Shown: positions 7,776 through 16,871, counted from the stretch's first letter. The stretch: 64,000 bases of DNA from JBCBKU01 sp038521345 (GCA_038521345.1 JBCBKU010000016.1:10364-74363), one strand, 5' to 3'. Notes: a model not told the origin generated them from the sequence alone. Program-made: numbers and translations.

Positions 7776-10448
7776 ATGACCAACCTTGCTGAAATCCGCT
7801 CTACGTTTCTGGATTACTTTGCCCGGAACGGTCACGAGATCGTGCCGTCAAGCCCGCTTGTGCCCCGGAACGATCCAACGCTTATGTTCACAAATTCGGG
7901 GATGGTGCCGTTCAAGAACCTGTTCACCGGCCTCGAGACACGGGACTACAAGCGCGCAACCACAGCGCAGAAATGCGTCCGCGCCGGCGGCAAGCACAAC
8001 GACCTCGACAATGTCGGTTACACGGCGCGCCATCTCACGTTCTTCGAGATGCTCGGCAACTTCTCGTTCGGCGATTACTTCAAGGATGACGCGATTCCCT
8101 TTGCATGGGAACTTCTGACCAAGGGGTTCCAACTCGATACCGACAAGCTTTACGTGACGGTCTATCACACCGACGACGAGGCCGCGCGCATCTGGAAAAA
8201 GCTCGGGCTGGACGATGATCGCATTATCCGGATCGCCACCGACGACAATTTCTGGCGCATGGGTCCCACGGGCCCCTGTGGCCCCTCGACCGAGATCTTC
8301 TACGATTTCGGACCGGAAATCTGGGGCGGCCTGCCCGGAACGCCCGAAGAGGATGGTGACCGGTACATCGAGATCTGGAACGTCGTCTTCATGCAAAACG
8401 AGCAGATGGAGGACGGTACGCTTCGCACGCTCAACATGCAGTCCATCGACACGGGCATGGGGCTTGAGCGTTTCGCTGCACTGATGCAAGGCACCAACAA
8501 CCTGTTCGAGACCGACCTGATGACGGCTCTGGTCGAAGCTTCGGCCGATGCGACATCCACGGACACTTCGGAAGAATTCCTGACCCATCATCGGGTCGTC
8601 GCGGATCATCTGCGTTCGACGTCGTTTCTCATGGCCGAAGGCGTGATGCCGTCAAATGAAGGGCGGGGCTATGTCTTGCGCCGGATCATGCGCCGCGCCA
8701 TGCGCCACGCGCATATCCTTGGGGCGAAGGATCCGCTCATGCATCGGCTTGTGCCTTCACTGGTGCAGCAAATGGGCTCGCACTACCGCGAACTTCCGCA
8801 GGCTGAGGCCCTGATCACCGAGACTTTGCTTCTGGAGGAAACCCGCTTCCACCAAACGCTCGAACGGGGTCTGCGCCTGCTTGACGACGAGGTTGAAGCA
8901 TTGCCTGAAGGGGCGAGTTTGCCTGGTGCCGCCGCCTTCAAGCTCTATGACACCTACGGATTTCCGCTTGACCTGACCCAGGACGCGCTTCGCGAAAAGG
9001 GCCGCGAGGTTGAAATCGAAGGCTTCGACGCAGCCATGGCAGAGCAGAAGACCAAGGCGCGTGCAGCCTGGTCCGGTTCCGGCCAGTCCGCCGATGCCGC
9101 CGTCTGGTTCGACATTGCTGAGCGGGAAGGTGCCACGGATTTCCTCGGCTACGGTACAGAGACCGCCGAGGGTGTCGTGACCGCGTTGGTGCGCGACGGC
9201 GCTGAGGTGGCACAACTCGCGCCGGGCGAAACCGGCTGGGTTGTCCTGAACCAGACGCCGTTTTATGCCGAAAGCGGTGGGCAGGTCGGGGATACGGGCC
9301 AGTTCCGCCGGCTCGAGACCGAAACCGACGTCGCCGATGTGACGGATACGCACAAAATGGCAGATGGCCGGGTTTTTGCCCATCAGGTGACCGTGCAAAC
9401 GGGAACGTTTACGATCGGCGATGCGCTCCATCTGGGTGTGGATCATGCCCGCCGGAGCGCAATCCGCGCCAATCATTCGGCGACCCATCTGCTGCACGAG
9501 GCGCTGCGGGGCGCGCTCGGGGATCACGTGGCGCAGCGGGGCTCGCTCAATGCACCCGATCGACTGCGTTTTGACTTCAGCCACAACCAGGCGTTGAGCC
9601 TCGAGGACCTGGCCGCGGTCGAGGCCGAGGTCAACGCCTTCATCCGCCAGAATTCGCAGGTCGAAACGCGGATCATGACCCCGGATGACGCCCGCGCGCT
9701 TGGTGCACAGGCGCTCTTCGGCGAGAAGTACGGGGACGAGGTGCGGGTCGTGTCCATGGGCAAGGCTGCAACCGGCAAGGGCAGCGATGGCCAAACCTGG
9801 TCGATCGAGCTCTGTGGTGGCACCCATGTCGCGCGGACCGGGGATATCGGGGCGTTTGTTACTTTGGGCGACAGTGCGTCCTCGGCTGGCGTCCGCCGGA
9901 TCGAGGCGCTGACCGGGCAGGCGGCACTCGACTACCTCTCGGGTCAGGATCATCGGCTGGCCGAGACGGCGTCGGTGCTGAAATCCCAGGCGTCCGAGGT
10001 GCCCGACCGGGTGCGCGCGCTTCTTGATGAACGCAAGGCCCTGCAAGCTGAACTCAGCGATCTTCGCAAGCGGCTGGCCCTTGGCGGCGGCGCCAGCGCC
10101 GGTCCCGAGACGCGCGAGGTGGGCGGCATCCGCCTTGCCGCGCAGGTTGTCGATGGGGTGACGGGCAAGGACCTGCCAAGCCTCATCGACGCGCAGAAAG
10201 CCGCGCTTGGCTCCGGCGTGGTCGTGCTGGTGGCGCCCGGAGAAGGCAAGGCTGCCGTCGCGGCCGGCGTGACCGAGGATCTGACTGGGCGGGTCTCGGC
10301 CGTCGACCTCGTCCGCGCCGCTGTGGCAGAACTCGGTGGAAAGGGCGGAGGCGGACGCCCGGACATGGCGCAGGGCGGCGGTCCCGACGGCACCCGGGCG
10401 GATGATGCCCTGCGCGCGGTGGAACAGGTGCTGGAGGGCCTGACATGA
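7776..10448 (+). CDS. alaS: Alanyl-tRNA synthetase
   Basis: Charges tRNA-Ala with alanine and edits mischarged Ser/Gly in the cytoplasm. The 890-residue product has the usual full length. The class II catalytic core is in the first ~240 residues (GKHNDLDNVGYTARHLTFFE, FFEMLGNFSFGDYF). The editing domain has HSATHLLH and the zinc-binding CGGTHVARTGDIG near residue 680. The C-Ala domain has the glycine-rich GGKGGGGRPDMAQGGG. Start ATG 7776 gives MTNLAEIRSTFLDYF, the typical N-terminus. Its stop overlaps the next gene as ATGA, indicating translational coupling. Confidence 0.98.
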   Translation: MTNLAEIRSTFLDYFARNGHEIVPSSPLVPRNDPTLMFTNSGMVPFKNLFTGLETRDYKRATTAQKCVRAGGKHNDLDNVGYTARHLTFFEMLGNFSFGDYFKDDAIPFAWELLTKGFQLDTDKLYVTVYHTDDEAARIWKKLGLDDDRIIRIATDDNFWRMGPTGPCGPSTEIFYDFGPEIWGGLPGTPEEDGDRYIEIWNVVFMQNEQMEDGTLRTLNMQSIDTGMGLERFAALMQGTNNLFETDLMTALVEASADATSTDTSEEFLTHHRVVADHLRSTSFLMAEGVMPSNEGRGYVLRRIMRRAMRHAHILGAKDPLMHRLVPSLVQQMGSHYRELPQAEALITETLLLEETRFHQTLERGLRLLDDEVEALPEGASLPGAAAFKLYDTYGFPLDLTQDALREKGREVEIEGFDAAMAEQKTKARAAWSGSGQSADAAVWFDIAEREGATDFLGYGTETAEGVVTALVRDGAEVAQLAPGETGWVVLNQTPFYAESGGQVGDTGQFRRLETETDVADVTDTHKMADGRVFAHQVTVQTGTFTIGDALHLGVDHARRSAIRANHSATHLLHEALRGALGDHVAQRGSLNAPDRLRFDFSHNQALSLEDLAAVEAEVNAFIRQNSQVETRIMTPDDARALGAQALFGEKYGDEVRVVSMGKAATGKGSDGQTWSIELCGGTHVARTGDIGAFVTLGDSASSAGVRRIEALTGQAALDYLSGQDHRLAETASVLKSQASEVPDRVRALLDERKALQAELSDLRKRLALGGGASAGPETREVGGIRLAAQVVDGVTGKDLPSLIDAQKAALGSGVVVLVAPGEGKAAVAAGVTEDLTGRVSAVDLVRAAVAELGGKGGGGRPDMAQGGGPDGTRADDALRAVEQVLEGLT

Positions 10449-10729
10449 GCGCACTTTGGATTGGCCATATCGATGTCCACGACGAAGAGACTTACGGAAA
10501 GTACATTTCCGTCGCCTCCGAAGTCATCCCTGCCCATGGGGGCGTATTTCTTGCCCGGGGCGGCGCTTTCGAACAATTCGAGGGCCGTGCCCGCGCGCGC
10601 CAGGTGGTGGCACGCTTTCCCAGCATGGACGCCGCCCGGTCGGCCTACAACGACCCGCGCTATCAGGACGCGTTGCGATGGGCCCACGCGGCGTCCGAGC
10701 GCGAATTGCTGATCGTCGAGGAGCTTTGA
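10445..10729 (+). CDS. DUF1330 domain protein
   Basis: A 94-residue protein of the DUF1330 family, small ferredoxin-like alpha/beta proteins of unknown biochemical role. It contains ALWIGHIDVHDEETYGKYIS, EVIPAHGGVFLARGG and FPSMDAARSAYNDPRYQ, the family signature blocks. The ATG overlaps the alaS stop (ATGA), so the two are probably co-translated. It is complete and ends just before the MOSC gene. Confidence 0.85.
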   Translation: MSALWIGHIDVHDEETYGKYISVASEVIPAHGGVFLARGGAFEQFEGRARARQVVARFPSMDAARSAYNDPRYQDALRWAHAASERELLIVEEL

Positions 10730-10748
10730 CGCGCTCACGCTCGCCGAA

Positions 10749-11198
10749 TTGACGGCGCGCTACGCCGCGCCCGGTCGCATTGACTGGATCGGCCTCCGCC
10801 CTCTGCGGCTGGCCGAAATGGTGTCCGTGGACGCGGTTGAGGTGACCGAGGCGGGGTTGGCCGGCGACCATGCCCGGCCGGGCAAACGCGCGCTCACCCT
10901 GATCCAGTCCGAGCACCTGCCGGTCATCGCCGCACTTTCCGGTCTCGACCGGGTTGCGCCCGAGACGCTTCGCCGCAACCTCGTCGTCTCCGGGCTCAAC
11001 ATTGGTGCGTTTCGGGGCGCGGCGCTTGGCCTTGGCACCGCGGTGATCGAGATCACGGGCCCCTGCGCTCCGTGTTCGCGCATGGAGACGGCGCTTGGGC
11101 ATGGGGGCTATACCGCCATGCGCGGCCATGGCGGCTGGTGCGCCAAGGTCTTGACCGAGGGCCATATCCGCCTGGGCGACCCGGTTCGCCCGGTCTGA
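10749..11198 (+). CDS. MOSC domain sulfurase-like protein
   Basis: The protein fits the MOSC (Moco sulfurase C-terminal) family, small proteins thought to carry sulfur as a persulfide. It has GIDWIGLRP-like and VTEAGLAGDH blocks, RRNLVVSGLNIGAFRG, and the cysteine motif GPCAPCSRME near residue 105, which contains the conserved cysteine. The start is uncertain. TTG 10749 is the first initiator in this stretch, but the frame stays open upstream (DALTLAELTARY looks family-like), so translation could begin within the DUF1330 gene end. About 150 residues is a normal length. Confidence 0.8.
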   Translation: MTARYAAPGRIDWIGLRPLRLAEMVSVDAVEVTEAGLAGDHARPGKRALTLIQSEHLPVIAALSGLDRVAPETLRRNLVVSGLNIGAFRGAALGLGTAVIEITGPCAPCSRMETALGHGGYTAMRGHGGWCAKVLTEGHIRLGDPVRPV

Positions 11199-11245
11199 TC
11201 CTCATCTTGGACCAGGTACGCATCCCCGCCCGAAGGGCGACCGGC

Positions 11246-11268
11246 AAAAACGTGCGGCCGAAGGCCGC
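11246..11268 (-). terminator. Rho-independent terminator of typA
   Basis: Read on the minus strand, GCGGCC-TTC-GGCCGC is followed by ACG and five T. It lies 12 bases after the typA stop. The 6-bp stem is short but GC-only, with a U-tract 3 bases away. On the plus strand it would not terminate the MOSC gene well. Confidence 0.55.
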
Positions 11269-11279
11269 TCCGCGCAGGG

Positions 11280-13097
11280 TCAGGCGCTTCGGGCCTGCCG
11301 TTTGCGTTCATGGGGATCGAGGAAGCGCTTCCGAAGGCGGATCGCGTTCGGCGTGACCTCGACCAGTTCGTCATCGTCGATATAGGCGATTGCCTCTTCA
11401 AGGCTCATCCGGACCGGTGTCGTCAGTGTCACCGCATCGTCCTTGCCCGAGGCGCGCACATTGGTGAGTTTCTTGCCCTTAAGCGGGTTTACCTCGAGAT
11501 CGTTCTCACGCGAATGCTCGCCGATCACCATCCCCTCGTAAACGTCCTCCTGGGCGCCGATGAACAGGCGGCCGCGCTCTTCAAGGTTCCAGAGCGCATA
11601 GGCCACCGACTGGCCCGCACCCATGGCGATCAGGACGCCTGCGCGGCGGCCGGGAATCGGACCCTTGTGGGGCACCCAGCCGTGGAAGACCCGGTTCAAG
11701 ACCCCGGTTCCCCGCGTGTCCGTCAGAAACTCGCCGTGATACCCGATCAGCCCGCGGGATGGCACATGGGCGACGATCCGGGTTTTGCCTGATCCGCCCG
11801 GCTTCATTTCGGCCAGATCTCCGCGGCGCGGACCGGTGAGTTTCTCGATCACAGCACCCGTATGCTCGTCATCCACATCGATGGTGACCTCTTCGACCGG
11901 CTCCAGGCGCTGGCCCTCCTCCTCGCGCATCAGCACCTGCGGCCGCGAGATTGAAAGCTCGAACCCTTCGCGCCGCATGTTCTCGATCAGGACGCCCATT
12001 TGCAGTTCGCCGCGTCCGGCAACTTCGAACGCCTCGCCGCCGGGCGTGTCCGTGACGCGGATCGCCACGTTCTGTTCGGCCTCTTTCATAAGGCGTTCGC
12101 GGATGACCCGCGACTGCACCTTCTTCCCGTCGCGGCCGGCGAGCGGGCTGTCATTGATCCCGAAAGTCACAGAGATCGTCGGGGGATCGATGGGCTGGGC
12201 GGGCAGGGGCTCATCCACTGCCAACGCTGCGATCGTGTCCGACACGGTCGATTTCGACATGCCGGCTAGCGAGACGATGTCCCCCGCCACGGCCTCGTCG
12301 ATGGGTGCTTGGGCGAGCCCCCGGAAGGCAAGGATCTTTGTCACCCTAAATTGCTCGATCTGCTGGCCGACGCGACTGATCGCCTGAACCGTGGCGCCGG
12401 TCTTCAGGCGCCCGGATTCCACGCGTCCCGTCAAGATGCGTCCGATGAACGGATCGGCGCCCAGCGTCGTCGCCAGCATGCGGAAATCCTCGCCCTCACG
12501 CGCCGTCTGGCGTGGCGGTGGCACATGGCGCACGATGAGGTTGAATAGCGCATCGAGATTGGCACGAGGCCCGTCGAGGTCCTCGTCAGCCCAGCCGCTG
12601 CGTCCGCTGGCATAGAGATGCGGAAAGTCGAGCTGGTCCTCGTCGGCGTCCAGTGCGGCAAAAAGATCAAAGACCTCGTCCAGTGCCCGGTCTGGTTCGG
12701 CATCCGGCTTGTCGACCTTGTTCAGCACCACGATGGGCCGAAGCCCCAGCGCGAGGGCCTTGGAGGTGACGAACTTGGTCTGGGGCATCGGACCTTCGGC
12801 GGCATCGACCAAGAGCACCACGCCATCAACCATCGACAGAATACGTTCCACCTCGCCACCGAAATCCGCGTGACCCGGCGTGTCGACGATGTTGATCCGA
12901 GTGCCCTTCCATTCGACCGATGTCGCCTTGGCCAGAATCGTGATCCCGCGTTCTCGTTCGAGGTCGTTCGAATCCATGGCGCGTTCGGCCACGGATTCGT
13001 TGGCGCGAAACGCGCCGGATTGCTTCAATAGCTCGTCGACCAGTGTGGTTTTGCCGTGGTCGACATGGGCAATGATCGCGACGTTGCGAAGATCCAT
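11280..13097 (-). CDS. typA: Translational GTPase TypA/BipA
   Basis: Ribosome-binding GTPase of the EF-G family, needed for ribosome assembly and growth under stress or cold. The 605 residues are normal for the family. G-domain motifs are AHVDHGKTTLVDELL (G1), DTPGHADFGGEVERIL (G3) and NKVDKPDAEPDR (G4). Domain V and the BipA-specific C-terminal domain follow (RGLIGYHGEFLTDTRGTG, FIGAQEDVYEGMVIGEH, NLEV-like and RKRFLDPHERKR). ATG at 13097 follows a GGACCC leader. It is convergent with the MOSC gene. Confidence 0.97.
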   Translation of the reverse strand: MDLRNVAIIAHVDHGKTTLVDELLKQSGAFRANESVAERAMDSNDLERERGITILAKATSVEWKGTRINIVDTPGHADFGGEVERILSMVDGVVLLVDAAEGPMPQTKFVTSKALALGLRPIVVLNKVDKPDAEPDRALDEVFDLFAALDADEDQLDFPHLYASGRSGWADEDLDGPRANLDALFNLIVRHVPPPRQTAREGEDFRMLATTLGADPFIGRILTGRVESGRLKTGATVQAISRVGQQIEQFRVTKILAFRGLAQAPIDEAVAGDIVSLAGMSKSTVSDTIAALAVDEPLPAQPIDPPTISVTFGINDSPLAGRDGKKVQSRVIRERLMKEAEQNVAIRVTDTPGGEAFEVAGRGELQMGVLIENMRREGFELSISRPQVLMREEEGQRLEPVEEVTIDVDDEHTGAVIEKLTGPRRGDLAEMKPGGSGKTRIVAHVPSRGLIGYHGEFLTDTRGTGVLNRVFHGWVPHKGPIPGRRAGVLIAMGAGQSVAYALWNLEERGRLFIGAQEDVYEGMVIGEHSRENDLEVNPLKGKKLTNVRASGKDDAVTLTTPVRMSLEEAIAYIDDDELVEVTPNAIRLRKRFLDPHERKRQARSA

Positions 13098-13158
13098 GGG
13101 AGGGTCCTGATGCTGCTCGGCTGCCCCCTAGCGCGCGCGCGCGGGAATGGCCAGCGTG

Positions 13159-13491
13159 TCAATGCCCCGCGGTGGATGAGAAGACCTGAATGACGACAAC
13201 ACCGGCCACGATCAGGCTCATGCCAAGGATTGCGGGCAAATCGAGTCGCTGCCCGAAGACCGTCCAGCCGATCACGGCGATGGCGACGATGCCCACGGCG
13301 GACCAGAGCGCATAGGCCACACCCACCGGGATGGTACGCAAGGCCAGAGCGAGAAAGAAGAACGCCGTGCCGTACCCTGCGACAACCAGGATCGAGGGCA
13401 GGAGCCGCGTAAACCCGTCGGACGCCTTGAGTGCCGAGGTCCCGATGATTTCGCCGACGATGGCGAGCGCAAGAGCAGCGTAGGCGGGCAT
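13159..13491 (-). CDS. Small multidrug resistance (SMR) family transporter
   Basis: A 110-residue, four-helix membrane protein of the SMR family, which exports cationic compounds or guanidinium in exchange for protons. The N-terminal helix carries the conserved membrane-embedded glutamate in AIVGEIIGTSALKAS (Glu13). Helix 3 has the SMR signature VGVAYALWSAVGIVAIAVIGW. This is closer to the EmrE/QacE type than to Gdx/SugE, but subtype cannot be decided firmly. It starts 12 bases after the YitT-family gene on the same strand and is probably in its operon. Confidence 0.88.
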   Translation of the reverse strand: MPAYAALALAIVGEIIGTSALKASDGFTRLLPSILVVAGYGTAFFFLALALRTIPVGVAYALWSAVGIVAIAVIGWTVFGQRLDLPAILGMSLIVAGVVVIQVFSSTAGH

Positions 13492-13503
13492 GCGGGGTCT
13501 CTC

Positions 13504-14115
13504 CTATCTGGCGACATAGCGATCACTGCGGTGATTCACCGCGATGATCAGGTTGACGACCACGGCGCCCAGCAGAGACCATGCCACGAGCACCGGGTCG
13601 AGCACGAAGGCGGCCGCCGCGAACAGAAGCCCGTCGAATCCGAGCTGAATCCAGCCCGCCTGTATTCCGAGCCGCTCCTGCACGAGAAGTGCCAGGACGC
13701 CGATCCCGCCAAGGGACCCGCCGTGCCGGAAGACAACGATGAGGCCGAGACCGATCATCGCGCCGGCCATGACCGCGCCAAGGATCGGGTCCAGTCGCTC
13801 GATCACGAGGAGGCGCGGCAAGATTTCGGCCATGGCCGAGACCATCGCCACCGCGATGAAGGTCTTGATCGTGAAGCGCGGCCCAAGGCGGAACCAGCCA
13901 AGCAGGTAAAAAGGCACGTTTACGGCAAAGAAGACTGTCCCAAAGGACCAGCTGGTGACATAGGACAGCAGCACCGCGAGACCTGCGGTTTGTCCGGTGA
14001 CCAGACCGAGATGCGTGAGGAACTGGACGCCGAGCGCGCACATGGCCGTCCCCAGCAGAAAGGCCTGCGTATCTTCAAGCAGACTGTGTTCGAGGCGTTT
14101 GTGCGGTTCGGCCAT
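13504..14115 (-). CDS. YitT family membrane protein
   Basis: A 203-residue integral membrane protein with about five or six hydrophobic segments. It fits the YitT/DUF161 family (LLGTAMCALGVQFLTHLGLVTGQTAGLA near the N-terminus, GVLALLVQERLGIQAGWIQLGFD in the middle). The cytoplasmic C-terminal domain of larger YitT proteins is missing, as in many proteobacterial short members. Substrate unknown. It lies between an Lrp-type regulator (40 bases upstream) and an SMR gene (12 bases downstream), all on the minus strand. This suggests a small regulated export operon. Confidence 0.82.
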   Translation of the reverse strand: MAEPHKRLEHSLLEDTQAFLLGTAMCALGVQFLTHLGLVTGQTAGLAVLLSYVTSWSFGTVFFAVNVPFYLLGWFRLGPRFTIKTFIAVAMVSAMAEILPRLLVIERLDPILGAVMAGAMIGLGLIVVFRHGGSLGGIGVLALLVQERLGIQAGWIQLGFDGLLFAAAAFVLDPVLVAWSLLGAVVVNLIIAVNHRSDRYVAR

Positions 14116-14154
14116 GGGCGGGCTGCTGCCACGGGGCGGCAGGTCTGTCCAGCC

Positions 14155-14613
14155 TTAGAGGGGCAGGGCGGTCGTCTCTTTCAGTTCTTCCATGACGAAC
14201 GAGGCGGAGACATCGCGCATCGCCACCTTTTCGATCAGCCGCCGGTAGAGCCGGTCGTAGCCGGCCATATCGGCCACCTGGGCGCGCACTAGGTAATCGA
14301 GGTCGCCCGACATCCGGTACGCGCCCAGAATCTCTGGCATCTCCCGTGTGGCGCGGCGAAATGCGGCAAGCCAGTCGGGCTCGTGCCGACTGGTCCGGAT
14401 CTGGATAAACACGGTCAGCGGTACGCCCACGCGAACAGGGTCCAGAAGCGCAACGCGACCCCGGATGATCCCCGCGTCCTCAAGCGCCCGAACGCGCCGC
14501 CACGTGGCGTTCCGGCTGAGCCCGATGGCGTCACCCAGCGCCTCAAGACCCAGATCCGCATCGCGTTGAAGTATCGTCAGGATCCGTCGGTCAGTATCGT
14601 CAATTTTTCCCAT
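14155..14613 (-). CDS. Lrp/AsnC family transcriptional regulator
   Basis: A 152-residue regulator. The N-terminal winged HTH is clear: DDTDRRILTILQRDADLGLE followed by LSRNATWRRVRALEDAGII (about residues 5-50). The C-terminal RAM domain has TVFIQIRTSRHEPDWLAAF, GAYRMSGDLDYLVRAQVADM and YDRLYRRLIEKV. Lrp-type proteins bind DNA as octamers or dimers of dimers and often respond to an amino acid. It is first in a probable operon with the YitT and SMR genes and divergent from the DUF6356 gene, whose promoter it may also control. Confidence 0.92.
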   Translation of the reverse strand: MGKIDDTDRRILTILQRDADLGLEALGDAIGLSRNATWRRVRALEDAGIIRGRVALLDPVRVGVPLTVFIQIRTSRHEPDWLAAFRRATREMPEILGAYRMSGDLDYLVRAQVADMAGYDRLYRRLIEKVAMRDVSASFVMEELKETTALPL

Positions 14614-14726
14614 GAAAGGATGATTACTTGGGATGGTCTTGCGTGAAAAGTGTCGGTGGCCAGAGAATTGGGACGTTTTACCGCCGCAGTCGAATTACTC
14701 TGCCTGAACAAACACCGGAGGGCTCC

Positions 14727-14933
14727 ATGATCGACCGCGTCTTTCTCGACCATCCTCGCTCAGTCGAGGAAAGTTATGCCGAACACGCCATGTTTGCGGG
14801 CCGCTTTTCTTGGCGTCTGTTTTGCGCCGCTGGTGCGGCAGCGGTTCATGCAGTGATCCCCTGTCTCTTCGAGAAGACGGCGAGCCGGATTGTCGCGGAC
14901 CTCTACGCCCGGACCCACAATCGCGGTCAATAA
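14727..14933 (+). CDS. DUF6356 family small protein
   Basis: A 68-residue protein of the DUF6356 type, found widely in alphaproteobacteria with no known function. Start ATG 14727 has a good ribosome site (GGAGGG, 4 bases upstream), giving MIDRVFLDHPRSVEESYAEH. The middle (FSWRLFCAAGAAAVHAVIPCLF) is hydrophobic with aromatic residues and may lie in or on the membrane. A longer in-frame extension to 14628 lacks a ribosome site. It is divergent from the Lrp gene and convergent with icd. Confidence 0.8.
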   Translation: MIDRVFLDHPRSVEESYAEHAMFAGRFSWRLFCAAGAAAVHAVIPCLFEKTASRIVADLYARTHNRGQ

Positions 14934-14954
14934 AAAGGGCGGCCGAAGCCGCCC
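14931..14954 (-). terminator. Rho-independent terminator of icd
   Basis: On the minus strand GGGCGGC-TTCG-GCCGCCC is followed directly by TTTTTA. The 7-bp stem closed by a UUCG tetraloop is very stable. It starts 23 bases after the icd stop and touches the stop codon of the convergent DUF6356 gene. Confidence 0.85.
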
Positions 14955-14977
14955 CTGTTGCTGCCCGCTGCTCCGCC

Positions 14978-16192
14978 CTAGCCCGCAAGGGCGGCGTTCA
15001 GGTTCTCGTCGATCTTCTCGAGGAAGCCTTCGGTCGTCAGCCATGTCTGGTCCGGACCCACGAGCAAAGCGAGGTCCTTGGTCATCGATCCGCTTTCCAC
15101 GGTGTCGACGATCACCTTCTCCAGCGTTTCAGCAAAGTTTCTCAGCGGTTCATTACCGTCGAGTTTCGCTCGGTGCTTCAGCCCGCCGGTCCACGCGAAG
15201 ATCGATGCGATCGAGTTCGTCGATGTGGCTTCGCCCTTCTGATGCTGGCGATAGTGGCGGGTGACGGTGCCATGGGCCGCTTCGGCTTCGACGATCTTTC
15301 CGTCCGGCGTCATCAGCTGCGATGTCATGAGGCCGAGCGAGCCAAAACCCTGCGCGACCGTGTCGGACTGGACGTCTCCGTCGTAGTTCTTACAGGCCCA
15401 GACGAACCCGCCCGACCACTTCATCGCCGCGGCAACCATGTCGTCGATCAACCGGTGTTCATAGGTGATGCCGGCTTCCTTGAACTTCTCTGCGAACTCT
15501 TCCTCGAAGATCCGCTGGAAGATCAGCATGAACTGCCCGTCATATTGCTTGAGGATCGTGTTCTTTGTCGACAAGTAGACGGGCCATCCGAGGTTCAGCC
15601 CGTAATTCATTGATGCACGGGCAAAATCCTCGATCGATTTATCGAGGTTGTACATGCCCATGTAGACGCCGGAGGACGGAGCCTGAAAGACTTCGTGCTC
15701 GATCACTTCGCCGTCTTCGCCGACGAACTTCATCGACAGCGTGCCGGGTCCGGGGAACTTGATGTCGGTCGCGCGGTACTGGTCGCCGAAGGCGTGGCGG
15801 CCGATGACGATGGGTTGCGTCCAGCCGGGGACAAGCCGCGGCACGTTCTTGCAGATGATCGGCGCCCGGAAAACGACGCCGCCAAGGATGTTCCTGATCG
15901 TGCCGTTCGGGCTGCGCCACATCTTCTTCAGGCCAAACTCTTCAACGCGGGCTTCGTCCGGCGTGATGGTCGCGCATTTGACAGCCACGCCGATTTCCTT
16001 GGTCTTCTCGGCCGCGTCGATCGTGATCTGGTCCTCGGTCCGGTCACGCTCTTCGATCCCGAGATCGTAATAAAGCAGATCGATGTCGAGATAGGGCAGG
16101 ATCAGCTTGTCCTTGATAAAAGCCCAGATGATCCGGGTCATTTCATCGCCGTCCATTTCGACGATGGGGTTCTCGACTTTGATCTTAGACAT
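14978..16192 (-). CDS. icd: NADP-dependent isocitrate dehydrogenase (type II, eukaryote-like)
   Basis: Oxidatively decarboxylates isocitrate to 2-oxoglutarate with NADP+ in the TCA cycle. The 404-residue protein has the type II homodimeric layout. It starts KVENPIVEMDGDEMTRIIW, carries the substrate region MWRSPNGTIRNILGGVVFR and RHAFGDQYRATD, and the motif KNYDGDVQSDTVAQGFGSLGLM (metal and cofactor) and EAAHGTVTRHYRQHQKGE (NADP binding). This eukaryote-like form is usual in alphaproteobacteria. GGAGGG lies 5 bases before ATG 16192. A GTATAC double palindrome sits about 70 bases upstream. Confidence 0.97.
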   Translation of the reverse strand: MSKIKVENPIVEMDGDEMTRIIWAFIKDKLILPYLDIDLLYYDLGIEERDRTEDQITIDAAEKTKEIGVAVKCATITPDEARVEEFGLKKMWRSPNGTIRNILGGVVFRAPIICKNVPRLVPGWTQPIVIGRHAFGDQYRATDIKFPGPGTLSMKFVGEDGEVIEHEVFQAPSSGVYMGMYNLDKSIEDFARASMNYGLNLGWPVYLSTKNTILKQYDGQFMLIFQRIFEEEFAEKFKEAGITYEHRLIDDMVAAAMKWSGGFVWACKNYDGDVQSDTVAQGFGSLGLMTSQLMTPDGKIVEAEAAHGTVTRHYRQHQKGEATSTNSIASIFAWTGGLKHRAKLDGNEPLRNFAETLEKVIVDTVESGSMTKDLALLVGPDQTWLTTEGFLEKIDENLNAALAG

Positions 16193-16260
16193 AGGGTCCC
16201 TCCGGGCGCGTGATTCCTTGCCCGGCGCTATAACGGATCACCGGGCGCGGGAAAAGGCTG

Positions 16261-16276
16261 GTATACGCTTGTATAC
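16261..16276. promoter_or_regulatory. Paired GTATAC motif upstream of icd
   Basis: GTATAC-GCTT-GTATAC is two identical self-complementary hexamers four bases apart, so it reads as both a direct and an inverted repeat. It lies in the 100-bp gap between the HD gene stop and the icd start, about 70 bases upstream of icd. A dimeric regulator operator is plausible; no regulator can be named. Confidence 0.45.
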
Positions 16277-16292
16277 TGATATGTCGCAGCGG

Positions 16293-16871
16293 TTAGGCGG
16301 CGCCGAAGTACCTCTCGAGCTGCGGACCAAGCCACGCCCAGAGCGCCGGGGTGCCTTTTCGGATCGCTGGCGCCACGCGGGCCTCCATCTGCGGGTAGGT
16401 CACATTGTACTCTGCCCATGTGCCACCGCCATTGGCGAGGTTGGAAAGCGGTGGCTGGAACCGGTCCATGGCGCGGGCGAAGCGGGCGTCGGCGGTATCG
16501 CCATCCTCGTATTCGTCCCAGAGCGCGCGGAAGTCTGCCGCCTGATCGGCGGGCAGAAGGGCGAAGATCCTGTCGGCCGCGGCCTTCTCCAGCCGCGCCT
16601 TCTTGGCTGGATCTCCGCCGCCGTGAATTGGCATGTCGCCGGCATCGATCTCGACAATATCATGGAGAAGCAGCATCTTGAGCACGCGGAGCGGATCCAC
16701 CTCGTCGGATGCGTGTTCGGCGAGGACGAGCGCGAACAGAGCCACGTGCCATGAGTGTTCGGCTGAGTTCTCGCGTCGCGACCCGTCATGAAGGTGCGAT
16801 GCCCGAAGGACGGTCTTCAGGCGGTCGATTTCTTCAAGAAAAGCAACCTGAGAGGCGATGCGGTCTGACAT
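16293..16871 (-). CDS. HD-domain phosphohydrolase (YfbR-like)
   Basis: A 192-residue HD-superfamily metal-dependent phosphohydrolase. The motifs are ENSAEHSWHVALFALVLAEH (first His), LLLHDIVEIDAGDMP (HD pair, about residue 69) and the later Asp in ARAMDRFQPPLSNLANGG. This pattern fits the YfbR/HDDC2 type of 5'-nucleotidase acting on deoxynucleoside monophosphates; substrate is inferred. ATG 16871 is preceded by GAGGA at 7 bases, better than the more upstream in-frame ATG at 16904. It lies upstream of icd on the same strand. Confidence 0.85.
   Translation of the reverse strand: MSDRIASQVAFLEEIDRLKTVLRASHLHDGSRRENSAEHSWHVALFALVLAEHASDEVDPLRVLKMLLLHDIVEIDAGDMPIHGGGDPAKKARLEKAAADRIFALLPADQAADFRALWDEYEDGDTADARFARAMDRFQPPLSNLANGGGTWAEYNVTYPQMEARVAPAIRKGTPALWAWLGPQLERYFGAA

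Noticed and set aside
8757..10454. Minus-strand frame of 565 codons opposite alaS
   Set aside because: Antisense to a fully conserved synthetase; no domain and no start signals.
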